Shown: positions 12,475-27,400 of the stretch, in pieces
Layout of the letters: each line of letters opens with the position of its first letter
How positions within the stretch are numbered: the first letter of the stretch is position 1
Assembly: GCA_964034945.1 (NCBI GenBank)
Contig: OZ035960.1
Coordinates: 19,046,987 to 19,110,986, forward strand
From: Chrysopilus asiliformis
Lineage: Eukaryota > Arthropoda > Insecta > Diptera > Rhagionidae
Direction: 5' to 3'
Length of the DNA stretch: 64,000 nt
Made by a program: the position numbers and the translations under genes
Notes under the pieces: generated by a model
The model's input: only the letters and a program-made list of their open reading frames with translations
What the model was told of the DNA's origin: nothing
The model's database searches: none

Positions 12475-15400
12475 GTAAGTTAAAAAAAACAATTTAAACA
12501 TTGTAAACAATGTAAACAATAGCAATTTTTACGACATGAAAAAAAAACTCATTAGAATGCTCCAAGATTAGACCAACGTTTTGAACATTATGTAGACAGC
12601 AGTCTCGTTTGAGGCATATCAGTGGGAATTTATGTAAAGGGGTCTGAAATCTTGCACCACCCACTCACTACCGTGTGGCGGTTTCGAGGTTGGCTGCCAC
12701 ACACGTTCTTGATTCCGTCTTAAGTATACTCTGTGGTCCTCTTTCCACGCCATGCGGACCACTTAACATTCACTTCGTCTTTTAGTGTTTAAGTGCAATG
12801 TCAGTTATATGTACGGAATGAGTTATATTTTGGTTAGTCCACACCACACTTAATAAAAGATCTTGTTTGCATGCCGCCTGGAACTTGGAATGCATTCTAG
12901 AAATGCCGACCGATCGAGTCAATTTAGATGACCATTTTATTATGGCATTATTAGGCTAGACCTTATCGCGATATACTCAATTTGTCGTGATTTATTTTGA
13001 GAGTACGGCACTAAAATTACAAAACTCGTCCATTTCGCTGAAGATCATTGCTGGAAATACACCACTTACCACCAAGACCGTTTAGAATGGACCTTGCGAG
13101 CATCTTTCTAGGTCTTCTCAATAAAATCACCCTTCCATTCCATTACATTTGCTAAGTCGTGTGTTGGTTTGAAGTCATGATGGTCAATTTAGTCACCTTC
13201 ATATGAAACTGTTGGGCACTTATCACCTTTAAACACCTAATTGTTTCGTAGAAATAGACCCTAAGACATACCATGCGGTGTTAGTACGAGTAAATCATTA
13301 ATTACCCATCGTAATTTATGTTGGCGCAAGAGTGAAATATTTTTCGCATTTCGTGCTTTCGCGTAGGCCGGAAATTTATTAAATTCGTAATTAAATGCCT
13401 TGTGCTCAAGTGACTTTAGATTACTATGGAGAAGTGATTCTAATGAGGGCGTTTGGGTTTTTTTTGTAGTTGTTGTTCACTTCGAATAGCTTTCATTTCA
13501 AAGCGAGGCGGGAAACAAATTTATGAAGTGGGACAAAAGTTTTTCCAGAATTCTGATACCGTCATATTTAGGAAGCTGCACCACCTGCTCAATGATTAAT
13601 GATTTATTTAGCATCAATCGATCATAAATCATTTTTATGGGCAAGATTTTTTTACAGTTTGTCACAATTTTGTTGAAATGCTGTCACTTCTAATCGTAGG
13701 GAAACTCACAATAACCAATAGAAAAATAGCTAGGCAATGCCTTAAAGATTTTATGTGAGTAGCAAAAGATTTTTTTTAAATAAAGTTTCGTGATTGCGCA
13801 TTTCACACTCCAAATCAGACTTGAAAATACTTTTCAAGCTTTCAAATGGAGTGTCAAATTTGGCTCCCATATAAGATTTTTTGTTTTGGGAAAATTGTAA
13901 AATGTATACAAAAATTGAAATAAAATTTATTGCCAGCGAAAACTATAAGAAAACATGGTTTCATCCACAACTAATACTTTAAAAAAAAAAAATCAACTTA
14001 AACATCCGATGGGCTAACGAACTTTCTCCACGATTTCTGTGAAAAATCACAAGAAAGTTAGTTAACCCCTCACCATCCCCCTGAAATTCGGTGGCTCTTG
14101 GAGCCATATATGGATGGAACTAGAGACTGTGCCCTTTCCAAAAAGTCCTCAACCAAAGTGAAAACTACACTGATTCAAAAGTTAGTTTAGGGGCAAAATT
14201 GTGCATCGTTCTTTGTTTTAATGAAAAAATCCGAATTCAGGCGTGTTTCAGGCGTCGATTTGCTGTATTTATATTTAAAAACATTCTTTCCTCCTTTTTG
14301 CAGAAATTTTGACAAAATCGTCTTGTTTTTGATATGTTTTATGAATAATACAAATTAAATAATTTTGAAAAACCATAAATTCCTTCATTAAAAATTTTTG
14401 ATTTCCTTATTATTTCATTATTACTTCATTGATTCCAAAAGCTTTAATCTCCAACATCTTTTAAAACTAATTCGACACTAATAAAGTATTATTCGAATTC
14501 TCTTTTACTGAAGTGAAAATCAATTTAACAGCACAAAAGTTTATTGATTGTAAATACATAAAAATGTATGGCCAAAATTTCGATTTCAATATTCATGTGA
14601 TTGCCCGAAGGCGAAACACATTAAATCTGTAGATACTCATATTTCCAATATTGATTTTGCATTTAACAATAAAATTGCCAATCGTCATTAGTTATCCAAA
14701 AACCAGAGCTCATGATTTACGCACGATCAAAAGATTTGAAATTTGGAGCTCCTGCTGTTTCTTGGATTATTTCAACGGGCACCAAAAAATGTTTGTAAAA
14801 GAAATTATGCCAAACGCACAGCATTCCAGTGTCAGAATAAATCTTGGTCTTGTTTCAATTTTCGAAAAGTCACTACTATTAACTCCCTACTGTGAATTAA
14901 AGGATAAGCGCAAACGATTTTAGATAAAAGATAACAAAGGTGTTTATTCGATCCAAAAAAAAATCTCCAGTCGTCATTTATAACAAAATGAAGGCTCAAT
15001 AATCATAAATCAGCGGCAACAAATCCTGGAGCTGAATTTAACCTACCTTTTGGCTAATGTTCTTTTACCAGAAAAAAAACTCCGTGAAAAAAACTTGTGA
15101 ACGCCGCTAGACGTCTTAGTAGAATCTAAAAAAGAACGAAGATCACTGGCAAAAAGATACAGAAATTACGATCAGACACTCCCTGCTGATGATCCGTGGC
15201 GGCTACTTATTTCGAAGTGTGCTGCTAGTTTGTATCTGACGAGTTAAAAGTATCTGGAGAGAATCTTCTTCCTTCGTCGATTGGTGGACAGGTAAAAAAG
15301 GATAACACGCATGCATATTCCACAAATCAAAACATTAAAATGATTTTACCACCCATTCATTTATTGCGCGTTAATTTCTTTAGATTTTCTTAAGGTGGGA

Positions 15401-18400
15401 TCTTTTGAAATTTCAGATTATTTTTTTTTGAGAAAAAGTGATTTTTTTAAAACAGGCAAAAAGTTACAATTAATTCCTCCTAAAACAGAAATATGACTGA
15501 TGTACTAAAAAAATTAATGAAGCGCAAGAAATGAATGATTTTTCAACAAAATTATAGTCGCATATTACTTTGAGCCATTAAAATTTTCTCCTGCGGCTTA
15601 TTTCACTTGAGAATTTTCAAAGAATTTGCTTACGCCACATTTTTTTAAATAATTTTTGATTTGCGTTTCATGACTCTCGTTCAGATTACAATTTTATGAA
15701 GCTAACAAGACAAACATATTCAAGGCGGTGGCGGGTTCGATAACGGGCGTAGATAGAAACTTTCTGATCGGCACAAAATCGGTGTCAGGAAAAATTATGT
15801 ATGTCGGTTTGTTGGTCTGTCCGTTTTACGTATCTTAAGGTGCCGCTCCACATGAGAGTAAATACGCGAGGAACTCTCAAAAACTCTCGAGAGTTACTCG
15901 CAGGAGGTTGTCCACTTGAGAGTTAATTTCGGCGATTTTTCTATCGCTACTAGCGAAATCGAGCTTCTAGCTTCTAGCGTTCTCAAGAGCTACCAGCGAA
16001 ATTCAAACGCTGTTCGTATCTGGCGAGCTACTCTCCGAGAGTTCAGTGGGTGCGTGTCGACTAGAGAGTAGGATCTCTTTTGACAGCTCGCGAGCGACTC
16101 TCAGAGACGTGTCCATTTGTGAGTAGCTGCTATCGAGAGGTTCTCGCCGGCATTTACTCTCATGTGGAGCGGCACCTTTAAATAACTCGAGAGCGCGTTG
16201 AGCTAGCGACTTGAAATTTTTTGTGGCTGAGTTGACCAAAATCGTAGTTTTTTATCAACTTTTGGAAAGCTAACACGGGTACCTCCTTTGGAAACTACCA
16301 CGGTTAGCTAACACGAATACCTCCAAAACAATTTTCTTTGAAATACTGTTTTTTAAAAATTTGTCGAAAACTATGTGCTTTTTAGAAAAAATGCAAAAGA
16401 TGAAATTTAAAATAAATAAAATTTTCTACATTTCTTGCTTAAACGATTTTAACATATTTCCGTTCTTGAGTAATTTTGAAAAATGTTGTTTTTTAAATAT
16501 TTTTCTGCGAAACTTTAAATATTGCACAGGAAAGTTTTGTGTTGACCAGCTTTTAGTTAAAAATTTAATCTTAAAATATAAAATTTAGCTGGTTTAAAAA
16601 TCCACATTTACACTCTAAAAAGTTAACAAATTCAACCTAGAAGATTGAAAAATCGAAAATTCATGATATATAGTTGAAAAAACAGCTTCAGAGTAAAGTT
16701 AAAAATATCAACTCAAATTTTTCACCATGTAGGAGAGTGGCGCAAACCGATCGTTTAATAAATGAAAAAATTTTAAAAATGGTCGTGAGAAAAAAAAATG
16801 GGTACTACTCCTTTTAAGAAAAAAGAAAATCTTAGAAAGAGAAGCTGAGTTTCTATTCGGCAACAAATTTAACTTGTCAAATTTTCGCTGTATTTGAAAA
16901 TGTCCCTCTCTTACCTATTTAATTTCTTTTTTACTCCTAAACTCACGATTTTCGCATTTGGATACATTTTCTAAACCATAAACTACCTTGATGTCTCTTA
17001 AATTGATCTTTCTTCAACATATTTTAGGCAAATAAGAAATTAACATCATCTCAAAAATGTTTTCCATTTACCATAAAGCACGTTCCTTCATTTTAATATT
17101 TTCTTCTAATGTATTGTTTTTTTTTTAAATTTTCAGTGGCATCTGGAGAATTAGAAGAATTTATCAAAGATGACTTCGTGATTTCGATGCGTCATATTAG
17201 GTGAGTGTCCCATAATTTTATTTAATATATTTATTATCATTCTTTCGCCGAAATTTCTTTTTAGGAGTTAATATATTTTTATTGAAATTCGTATGCCTAT
17301 TATTTACTTTTTTTATTGATCAAAAATACAATTATTTTCAAATATTTTTGGCAAAAATGGAAAATTGTTAACCACTTTACCTGTTTGAAAGTAGGCGGCG
17401 TCCATGTTCTCCATAAAGAGTTATTTATCCATTTTTGCCCACACAAGATTTTGTTCGATTTCTGATGAAATTCGCAAAATCACACAATTCCTTAATGTCA
17501 AATCAGATTTAATGACATTTTTGTCATTTATTATGAAAAGTGAAGGTTACCTTTGGCCTCGCAGACACGCTTACCGACCTTAAATGGAAATCCAATAAAA
17601 ATAATACTGGCGCCGCGCCGTAACGAAAGAAAATAAGTAAATCGCCGACAGCTGCTGATTTTCTGTACGATTCTGAGAAATAACCGCGTATACATTTTTC
17701 ATTTTGAGCTTTCAACTTTTTCTTCAGCTATTTCAGCTATTTCCGATTTTGCCATTTACGGAAATTTGACGTCTTCAGTTGACCAAAGTCGTGAGAAAAC
17801 TTTTTTTTTTATGTTGACAATTTGTTGAAGTGGTACTTAAGTCCCAAAAACATCTTAACCACTCCTTATTGCAGGATTTTAAGAAAACCAAAATTACAAG
17901 CCGTGATTTATTTTATTTCTGCGGTTTATTTTTCCAAGAATTTCGAAATTTTGCCAAACCGAGGAAGATTTTTATTTGGCAAAGACCTAATTTTAGATGG
18001 AAATAAATTAAAAATCTTATTGTAAGTTGAGCTTTATATTTAATCTGAGTGTTTTTGAACGCCTTATCGTTTGTTGATATAAGTAGATTTTCTGCACGAA
18101 TAGATGATTTTTCTACGAAATTGTTACACCAATTCTTGTTTACACTCGCATAATAAATAAGGGCACCCAATTGTAATTTATGAGCCTTATTTATCAAACG
18201 TTAATTGTTGTAAGGCCATTTGAAAGACACACATTAAAGCATTTTTAGGTCAATAACCAATGAAAAATTGAATGATCCATCAACATGACATAAAATGTCA
18301 CATCATTGAATTTCAGAAAAGAGTCAATCGAGAAAATTTGCGCACATTTTCAAACGAACGATCAGTGCGACGTGTTAAAAGCTCAGCGTTTTCTTTTATT

Positions 18401-21400
18401 TTTTTTATTATTATTATTTACCGCCTTTCCGTTTAAATTCTTTACGAGCCTAACATACATATTTTCCTAGCGTTAACCATAATTTTTATACATACAGAAA
18501 ATGGTATCTCTGTTCAATCGAAACTGTCAATCTTAATTGACTGTGATTTAAATTTGAACGAAATGTAATTAAGATTCTATACGGATCCAACATCAATTTC
18601 AAATTATGAGACGTTTTTTGTCAGAGAGAACAAAAACCTTTCATTCGATTGTTAAACAATTTATGAAGCTGTTAAAGTGAATTAAAGAAATATTATTTTG
18701 ACTCCTGCTGGTTTTTTTTCATCATTTTTTTAAGTTCTTTTGGCGTTCTCTTTTCACTATTCAGGCAAATTTGTCGTTTATTCGCTAAATGATAAAATTA
18801 TTCAAATTTTAATAATACCGTCTGGTGATTTTTTTTAACTGCGCGAGATTTTAGAATATATGCCAATACTGTAACTACAATAAAAAAGATTAAAATTATT
18901 TGAGGGTAAAGTTGAATGAAGGTTCAATTAACATATTTCACAAAGATCTGAGAACAGAAATGCAAACTAATTTTTTGAACCGAACCAAAAACCATTGAAA
19001 TTTTAGTGAACCAAAACCAAACCATGCGCCACTGTAAAAAAAATGGAAGAAACGAACAAAAACCAAACCAGTTTTTAAAACAAATTCTGTAACCAAACCA
19101 AAAACCAGAAATGGTTTTAACACTCTAACTGCCACGTCAGTCAAAAAGACCTGACACCTAACTGTACACAACGGCCACAATGAAAATTATTAAAGTGTTC
19201 GCTGCAACCGCAACGATTTTTTGTAGTTGCACACATTTTATGGTAATAAAATAACATTTAGGTATAATTTTGTTTCAATTTTTTTTTTGACTGACAACTA
19301 AATATTCGAAAAAGGCTTAAAACTGTCGTGGCAGTTAGAGTGTTAATGTTTCGGTTCGGTTCATATTTAAATTTTACGGGGTGTAGTTTTATTTTTTTGT
19401 TGTTTTCCATTATCTACCAGATTTAGATTCTACGACTTTTCCACGTTAATCTAGTACTCAAAAAATTTGTTTTCGTGCCCTATATTTCAATAAATATAAC
19501 TAATACTATTTTTGATGGTCTATGTTGGAGCTAAACTTCAGGCCAATCGGTTCAGTAGTTTCCCCGCGAAAGAGTAACATAGAGGGAAAACTAAGTTTCG
19601 AGATTACTTTACCCCCTCCCCTTACTCCCCCCCTCCCTTACTACCCCCACCCCTCGCGCTACTTTTCCGTATGCCTATGTTGTAACCAGAACTACCACAG
19701 ACACTCATGCCAAATTTCAAGTCAATCGGTTCAGCCGTTTTTGCGTGAAAGAGGAACAGACAGACAGACAGACAGACAGACACCAACTCATTTTTATATA
19801 TTTGTATGATTAACTAATATGATCAGTAAATGCAAAAAGCACTAAACATAAAGCAAAGAACAAAACCAAAAACCACGGAATAATTGAAATTTTGGGGAAC
19901 CAAAACCGAAACTAGAACCAAATTTCTGAAATACTAGAAACCAAAACCAAATTTTTGAAGTTTTAGGAACCAAAACCAAATTTTTGAAGTTTTAGGAACC
20001 AAAACCAAAACCAAATTTTTCAAAATCAGAACCAGAACCAGAACCAAAGAGAAATGCCAAAATCATGAAAAATTTTCATCCTTTTCCTTTACACTTTACA
20101 AGACATTTTGCAAAAAAGATTTTTTTTTCTTTCTTTACATGAAAATATGTTTTTTTTTAAAAATTTCTTTTTACCAATTTTCGTTTCATGCCCTTCACAG
20201 AATTCTTCGTAGTTTTTTTAAACTTATTAGCAAAAAATAAAATAAAATCTCTTTTTTCATAGCCGCTGAAAAAAATGATATGTGATTTAAACATTTTTTT
20301 CTTGTATATATTTTGCAAAAAAATAAAAGAAATATTTTCCCTCACAGGCCCCGACGTAAATCTCATATAGCGATCGAAGCGCTTTTCATGATCGATTTTC
20401 CATCGCTGAAGCATAAACTCTCCTTCTTCCTGGACCGAAAACAACAGCGAGTGACTGTAGATATAAACACCAATTCGGTGACGACATCGAAGAATTTCGA
20501 CATTCCGCAAATGAACGAAACGAGCACAATCCGTTCGCTAGCAATCCTCTTCCAGGAGGACGTTTTAACCCTTCTGGTCGACTGCAAGGAGGCGTCCAAG
20601 ATCGATATCGAAGTTAGCCTCTCGAAGCTGTACACCCAAATGGATGATCCAATTGTGAAACTGGTAGGTCTTAAAATTGCATTAAGATAATTTGCGTCTT
20701 TTCAGCAATCCTTAACGCAGTAGATTGCATTACTTCCAACCATTAATTTGCTATAATAATAAATTTTTTTTTGTGTGAATGCAGTTTCGAGAACGCAAGT
20801 ATCCATTGCACTTCGATTCTACGGTGGAACGGGCACTTTCGCGTGCCAATTGCCAGAAGGGCCAACTGCCAAGACGTGGGAACCGCAGACTGCTGAAGAA
20901 TCGGTCTGGCGGTGATAAAGGTAAGTCCAGCAGATTCAGGTTTTCTCCACAATTCCCGATTATGTCTCACTTCAACACCTCCATGTGAAAATGCGAAAAT
21001 AATTACTTCAAATTAAACTCGGCTAAGGATACTTTAATTTAAATTAACTCGAAAGATGGCTGGTTTTATCGGACGATCGATCGGCAATTTTTGGCGTCAA
21101 TTGAATTTTTGCTTCGAGGCGATCGTCACTGCGTGATAAGCCCACGTAGCTTTTTTTTAAGTTTTTTTTATTGATTTTACTTATTCGAATGGTTTAATTT
21201 AATTTCATTTCATTGAATTTCACAGAGAAGAACAAGAAACGAGATATTCGTGATTTTTATGGGAATAATGAACGATACCAGAGTGCTCCGGGGGCTGATA
21301 ACGATGTGTCCCGCAGACGTGGCGATATCCCTGTGATCCAAGGCGACTGTGACGGTAAGTTGAACATGCTGTTAGTGTGTGTGTTTGTTTGCCAATCATT

Positions 21401-24400
21401 TTCATTAGTATTTCCCGGAATTTACTTGAGATTTTCTCTTTTTCCCAACAAAAAAAAAACTCTTCGTGCAATTCAACTAATGAACTGAACAACACCGATC
21501 GACGTTCATCCGATTAAATGTTTGCCATTCGCCCGTTTTGTGGTGATTAGACGCCCTCACGAGATCCGTGGCTGATTTAACAGCTCTAATAAAGTTGCTT
21601 CGCGAAGATATCCACCATCAGAGACAAGAAATCGCTCACTTACGATCACTGATCGAGAATTGCGCGGGTTGCAAGGAAGCGGACAGTCTCATCGCGCCAA
21701 CTTGTCAGAGGTCGAATCCGTGCTATCCTGGTGAGTAGGTCGAACATTAACATTTCCACATCCGTATACAAATCCAATGAATCCGATTTAAGAACCCTTA
21801 AATAAATAAACCGACAGATGAACACCGGAGAGGAACCCACAAGTACTTGAGCTCAAACGCACGTCCAAGTCGTGTCTAATCTGTGGAGAATAAAAGATAT
21901 CTTGCCCTAACACTATTTATTTAATATCACGTGAATTCGTATAAGATATCTTGTAGATACGTTTATAATATAATTTTTGTTTACTTTGATTCGATGCAGG
22001 CGTTCAATGCATGGATACTCACCATGGAATCCGTTGCGGTCCCTGTCCAAGAGGAATGGCAGGCGATGGAATCCATTGCAGGAGTGTAGTGACTTGCGCC
22101 GATAGACCATGTTTCGCGTAAGTACAGTTTCATAAACAGTCACTTTCAATTGACAGATTGATACATAAATTATTTAAAGTGCCGATAGTAATTTGACGTT
22201 TTGTAAACGATCTTGAAATTGTGTTATTTGAAAGAGTGTAAGTTAAGTACCAGTGAGGTAGAGGAAAAAAGAATACTTACACATTTTAAGGAAAACATAG
22301 AAAGAGATAATACACTCTAAACCAGATTTTACTGGGAACCCCGTAAAAACGCAACTACGGTAACTGGCAGTAAATTTTACTGTTCTGTCCCAGTAAATAA
22401 AATTTAATGTTCCTCCCAGTAAATATTAGATTATATTACCAGTAAAATTCTCATGCTGGAAAACCGGAAATAACTTGAATAACTGTAATTTTTACTGAGA
22501 ATCCTGGTAAAATTTACTGGGATCACAGTAAAAATCTCAAAAACCTCTCAGACGCTTTTTGAAATGTTTGAAGCATTTGAAAGGTTTTGGCAACATTTTT
22601 TTATTATTTTCAAACCTAATTTTTATTTGTTATTAAAAATTTTGTCAATATATTATTTAACATGAGAATGTTGTGTTGAAAAATCTCTTAGCACCCGCTC
22701 CCGAGACCTTTGCGTTTGTCGGCCACTTCTCATATCATGGAAGCCAATTGATAAGTTGATTCTAAATGTGAGTGACCTCTACTGGGGTAAAACGATGGCA
22801 AATATACTGAGACGATATAGTAATGTGCCAGAATTTTTTGGAAAACGGGAAAAATATAAAATACTGAGACGAAATCAGTGATTCCCCAGTAAAAATTTAT
22901 TGTATTATCAGTAAAACTTACTGTGTTTCAGTAAATTTTACTGTCCTTCAGGAAATTTTACTGAGAAAACCGAAAAAAAAGAATATTTACTGTTTTCTCC
23001 AGTAAAATCTCAGTAAAATTTCGCTGTGACATTTACTGGGAATAAAGCGTCTGGTTTAGGGTGTAGAGAACTGTTCGTTCACCCAAATTTCGCATAATTT
23101 AACGGATAAGTAGTAAAAAAAGCCCCTAAAATCCTGAAATTGTTACAGTATGTTCCTTCCATAATGAAAGCGCTCTCTAAGGCGGGGTTCATCGAACTTC
23201 GGCCCCTAAAGGAATAAACTGGGGATGGATAGGGGGTTGATGTTTTAAAACATCGATTTTTGCCATGAAGAAATGTCACTCGCAGACTTTCGTTGTCGCT
23301 GATCCCGAATCTGGTGTTAGAATTTCAAAATTCGAAATGGAAGATCCTGTAAGGATGATGTATCATATACGAGAATATTAGATTTAGTATAACGTTTGTA
23401 ACGCATCGAACCAATCGTCGGACATAAAAATAAACTACACCAGGGTGTTAGGAATGACAAAAGATTTTGATTTCCGCATGTCCGTCCGTCCGTCTGTCTG
23501 TCGGTCGGTCCGATCGAAAAGATCGAGCTAGCATTTTTTACAGTTCCATTTCTTGTAAATAGCAAATCTAAATTCTTGAACGGGCAAAATCGGACCATTC
23601 CTTGCCCCCTCCCTCATATAAACGAAACAGTTTTTCATTATTTTCTTAAAAACGGTGAGTAGTATTGAAAAGTTGAAAAAGGTAAAATGTGTTTAGAACT
23701 TGATTTTACATAACTTATCTGTACATCAAAATCCAATCGGATTGATCCTTCACCCCCCCCCCCCCCCCCCTTACATACAAATGGATTTTTTCATAAAAAA
23801 AAGTGTGCCCTCATATAAAGTATTTGACGATTGATCCCTGCAATTGTAGTATTTTCAAATTAATATTCTGCTGGTATCAGATATGGCACAGCCGCTGTGC
23901 AGTTTTTGTTCGTGCTGCGCAGTAAAAGTAGCAATGTACCGGGATCCTCGATTTGTAAGCCATTCGCCTTCCCAATAGACTATTGAAGCTATTGACTATT
24001 GAAGTCTTTTCCCAACATGAACATCCTTTACAATGGAAATAACTCCTAAAAGGAGTTCAAGTGAATTTTTTACTCCTTTTCGGAGTTGATTCAAAATTGA
24101 GGTCAAAAAGGTGTTAAATTTTGAACTTCTTAAAACAGGCATGTTCAAAAAAAAAATCTCAGTGATGCGGTGTAAAATTTTGCAAAGTGCTTACTTTTAG
24201 CTATGTTTTGAGTCGGTTTTAAATTGTATCCGGTTTTTTTCGAGAGTGTCCCCAAATATCTATTCTTAGTAAAAGTTAAATACATAACTACTCAATCAAG
24301 TTGTTAACAAAACTACCATACTTAAAACACTTTTACATTTCCGAAAATTTTTACTGCTAGTTTTCAACTTTATATCTTTTTGACTCTTACTTTTAACACC

Positions 24401-27400
24401 GTGACAGCCACTTTTATTACTTGATTTTTATCTACATTTATCGCATAGCTGATGGATAATAGATTACCTTTAGCTTTTATTAACAAAAAAAAATCCAGTA
24501 AGTTCGATATAAGTGAGTAGACCACATAAACGCATCTCATATACAATCATTTTTATTACATTTCAAATAAATTGAATTTGTGTAAAAATCTCATTTCTAT
24601 CAGACGAATCTGTAAAACGTAAATACCGCTGCGTATCTTAAAAATTTTATGGCGGAATAAACCTCGAATAGAATAATATCAAATAAAGGTGCATTTCTTC
24701 CTGTACAATGTGTGATAAGAGAGCCATCAAAAAAATGATAAAAACCGGCTGCAATATAACAAAAATTGATAACAAATGGAAAAAAATGCAGTCCATCTTA
24801 TCGACAGAGTCATTTTCCCTAAATCGACTGTATTAAAGAATTCTTCCACCTACAGCTAGATAGGAAATTGAGCCCAGCATAAAGAAATAATGGCGTTCAG
24901 CACTCCCACTTGAAGCATTTAAAAATTGTTTAAAGTTTCATAAATAAAATTCAACGCGAACGCGTATTGAGAATCCATATTGGTAGATAGTACTAAGATA
25001 GGAAGTTATAGTGCCATATTTCCAGGTGCGTACAACATAACTTTGTCCATATATCCAGCATAGAACAACATAAATTCCATAGTATAGCATAACTCGTACA
25101 GATATGTGACTTATATGAAAATTCATGAAATTTATTTAAGAATGGGCACCAAATGCGATATTACTATAAATCGAAATCGACTTAACATCATATAAAATAA
25201 AAATAATATTATGGCTGCCCTATCTTAATGGTTTTCCAATCACCCGAACATGATTTTTATCACCGTCAGAGACAAATAAATTGTGCCCTCGACTTATGTT
25301 GAACGAGTCGAAAATTTATTTCTCAACGCCGCCGGATAGGGGTCAGCAGTTTAAAAAAAATAGTTACTTGCTCAAAAAGATTACTCCGTACCGTTTTATG
25401 TATAGTTGCACAAAAGAAGTCGGATCTTTTATTCCCTTATATTTTTTCGAGCGAGTTCTTTGGAATAAAGTCCAATTTACAGGGACACCCACTCCATGTT
25501 TTATTAATATTAAAAAAAAACCCCCTGTTAATATGCCTGGAAGGCAAATCTCCAGCCATGTCGCGGAGTGTGCAACATAACACCAACAATCGACAGTCCT
25601 TTATGCGAAAGTGAAAATTTAGGCCACCATCAGTTGCGTTATGATGCATTGCAGTATATGCTCGTATGCTCTATTCCTAAAGGAATTTTAAGCTCCGGCT
25701 TAAGCCCAGTCCGATCTTATCCACGGCCAAGAGCCCTTTATCCATCGCAGTACTCGATTAAGCTGCAGTAAAAGTATGTAAAACTGCGTACAAGACAAAA
25801 TTGGACAGTGATCACGTGAGCGAAAAAAAAACCGTAAGAAGATAAACCGAAAAAAATGTCAAATCTCAGATAAATCAAGCATCCACTTAGTACACATCAC
25901 GCTTGATCTTGCTGTGATTCACTTCGACGTCTCGCGTTTTGACTTCTTCGTCCACAAACGTTTCAAATCTAAAATGAAATGCCATAATTGTTAAAAGAGA
26001 AGTGCGGCATCTACAAAATAACCACACACCCTATACAAAAAACCACAAACCAGCCGTCGATCATCGAGAAAAGATCCACACGTCTATCGCTCTCGATCGA
26101 TCCCCAACTGATCTTGCTGTGATCTTTCATCCCGCGGGACTCTTCGATCGGCAGAAGGGTGGGGTGAGGGAAGCATCTCACTTAAGCGCGACTCAAGCAA
26201 AGTCAAGTTCGCCTACGCAAACCACAACCGCAAACCCATTGCAGCATGAACATATGCGCACACGATCACTGATCGCGGTGGAAAGACACAGGTAAACGTG
26301 TGGATGGAGGATTTCTACAGGTAAAACCACCACATCTCAGTAGTGCGGAGCGCACCTTTACAGCATCCTACAGTTGCCGGCAAAGTAAAGTAAATCCAAC
26401 TCAACTTACGTTTGGGCTCCACGTTGCTTTGTTTTCATGCTGCGAACCTGTACTAGACTATATCCACATATATATATATATATGTGCAGTATATCTCATG
26501 AAGTGCTTTGAAAGCGTAGATAGATAGTAAAGTTTTTGTTGACATATCGAGAGGAACCTCCTAAAATCGCTCAAGATCATCCGCCCCAACTGATCGCGGT
26601 GGATGGGATCAACTGTTTTTGGTTTTTTTCCCCACACCCGATGGATTTATAAACTCCGAAATTATTTGGTGGTCCGAATCGAACTCAATTGACACCCGGA
26701 TCGCCCAGATGGTCTTGGAATGTTGTCCGCTTTGTACGCTTGTAAATCTTTTCTACTTTGCTTGTGTGTGCAGATGTCAGAAGAATCATATAAGGCTTTT
26801 CGTTCCGTACAAAAGGCTTAAATTGCCCTTTTAAACTGGAGAAGCATTTAAAAATTAAAGCGATCGGTGGGGTGCAGGGAGGAAGGGGAGTGATACTAGT
26901 TGTTGCATGCCATGGCCGGCGGGTAGGTTATGCTCCCGTGAGAATATTTTCGAGATGAGAACCACACTTTATGACTGGTAATTTGTCAGAAACGGCGGAA
27001 AATTAAAATGGGAATATTAAAATCACAAATTGAAATGTTTATTTTTACAAGATGAATCCATTTGTTGCCATCGAAATTAACATTTTTCCCTGATTCAGTC
27101 GTATTTACGTTCGTGTTGAAGGTTGAGCAATCAATCGTTGCGAAGGGCCATTAAGAAGGGATTCTTTTATAGATAATGGGAAATTCTGAACTAAAAACTA
27201 TTTTAATGCATTCATTTCAGTAATTTTAACATAAAATCACTCATCAGTTTAAATTGGTTTAATAAAAATGTATGATTTGTGCAGATACAAGGTGTAAATA
27301 AGAGAAATATTACCTTTTTTTAATTACAACAACGCTTTTTGGTTTCTTTCAATTTTTTTTTTGTGAAAAAATCAAGTTTTTCGCATTAGAATTATTTGAA

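Larger units (their letters stand above)
12475..17136 (+). other. Gene 1 intron 1
   Basis: 4.7 kb between GTAAGT and TTTTCAG. Contains a foldback-related copy (14032-14213), a Harbinger-type MITE (15838-16177) and a small palindrome of ACACTCCA/TGGAGTGT at about 13803-13860. No nested gene seen. Confidence 0.8.
18950..20050. repeat. AACCAAAACC-rich degenerate repeat, interrupted
   Basis: Recurrent GAACCAAAACCAAA words before 19117 and after 19850 form one degenerate low-complexity repeat split by later insertions. An oppositely oriented relative lies in a gene 2 intron (61485-62480). Confidence 0.7.
17201..20347 (+). other. Gene 1 intron 2
   Basis: 3.1 kb. Holds a region of AACCAAAACC-type sequence (18950-20050) interrupted by a piggyBac-type MITE and a Helitron fragment. 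Otherwise AT-rich with nothing recognised. Confidence 0.8.

Noticed and set aside
25870..26300. More complex, less AT-rich patch in intron 7 as a nested gene
   Set aside because: The 97-codon frame has no recognisable motif and the patch may be an old repeat or regulatory DNA; nothing supports a gene.
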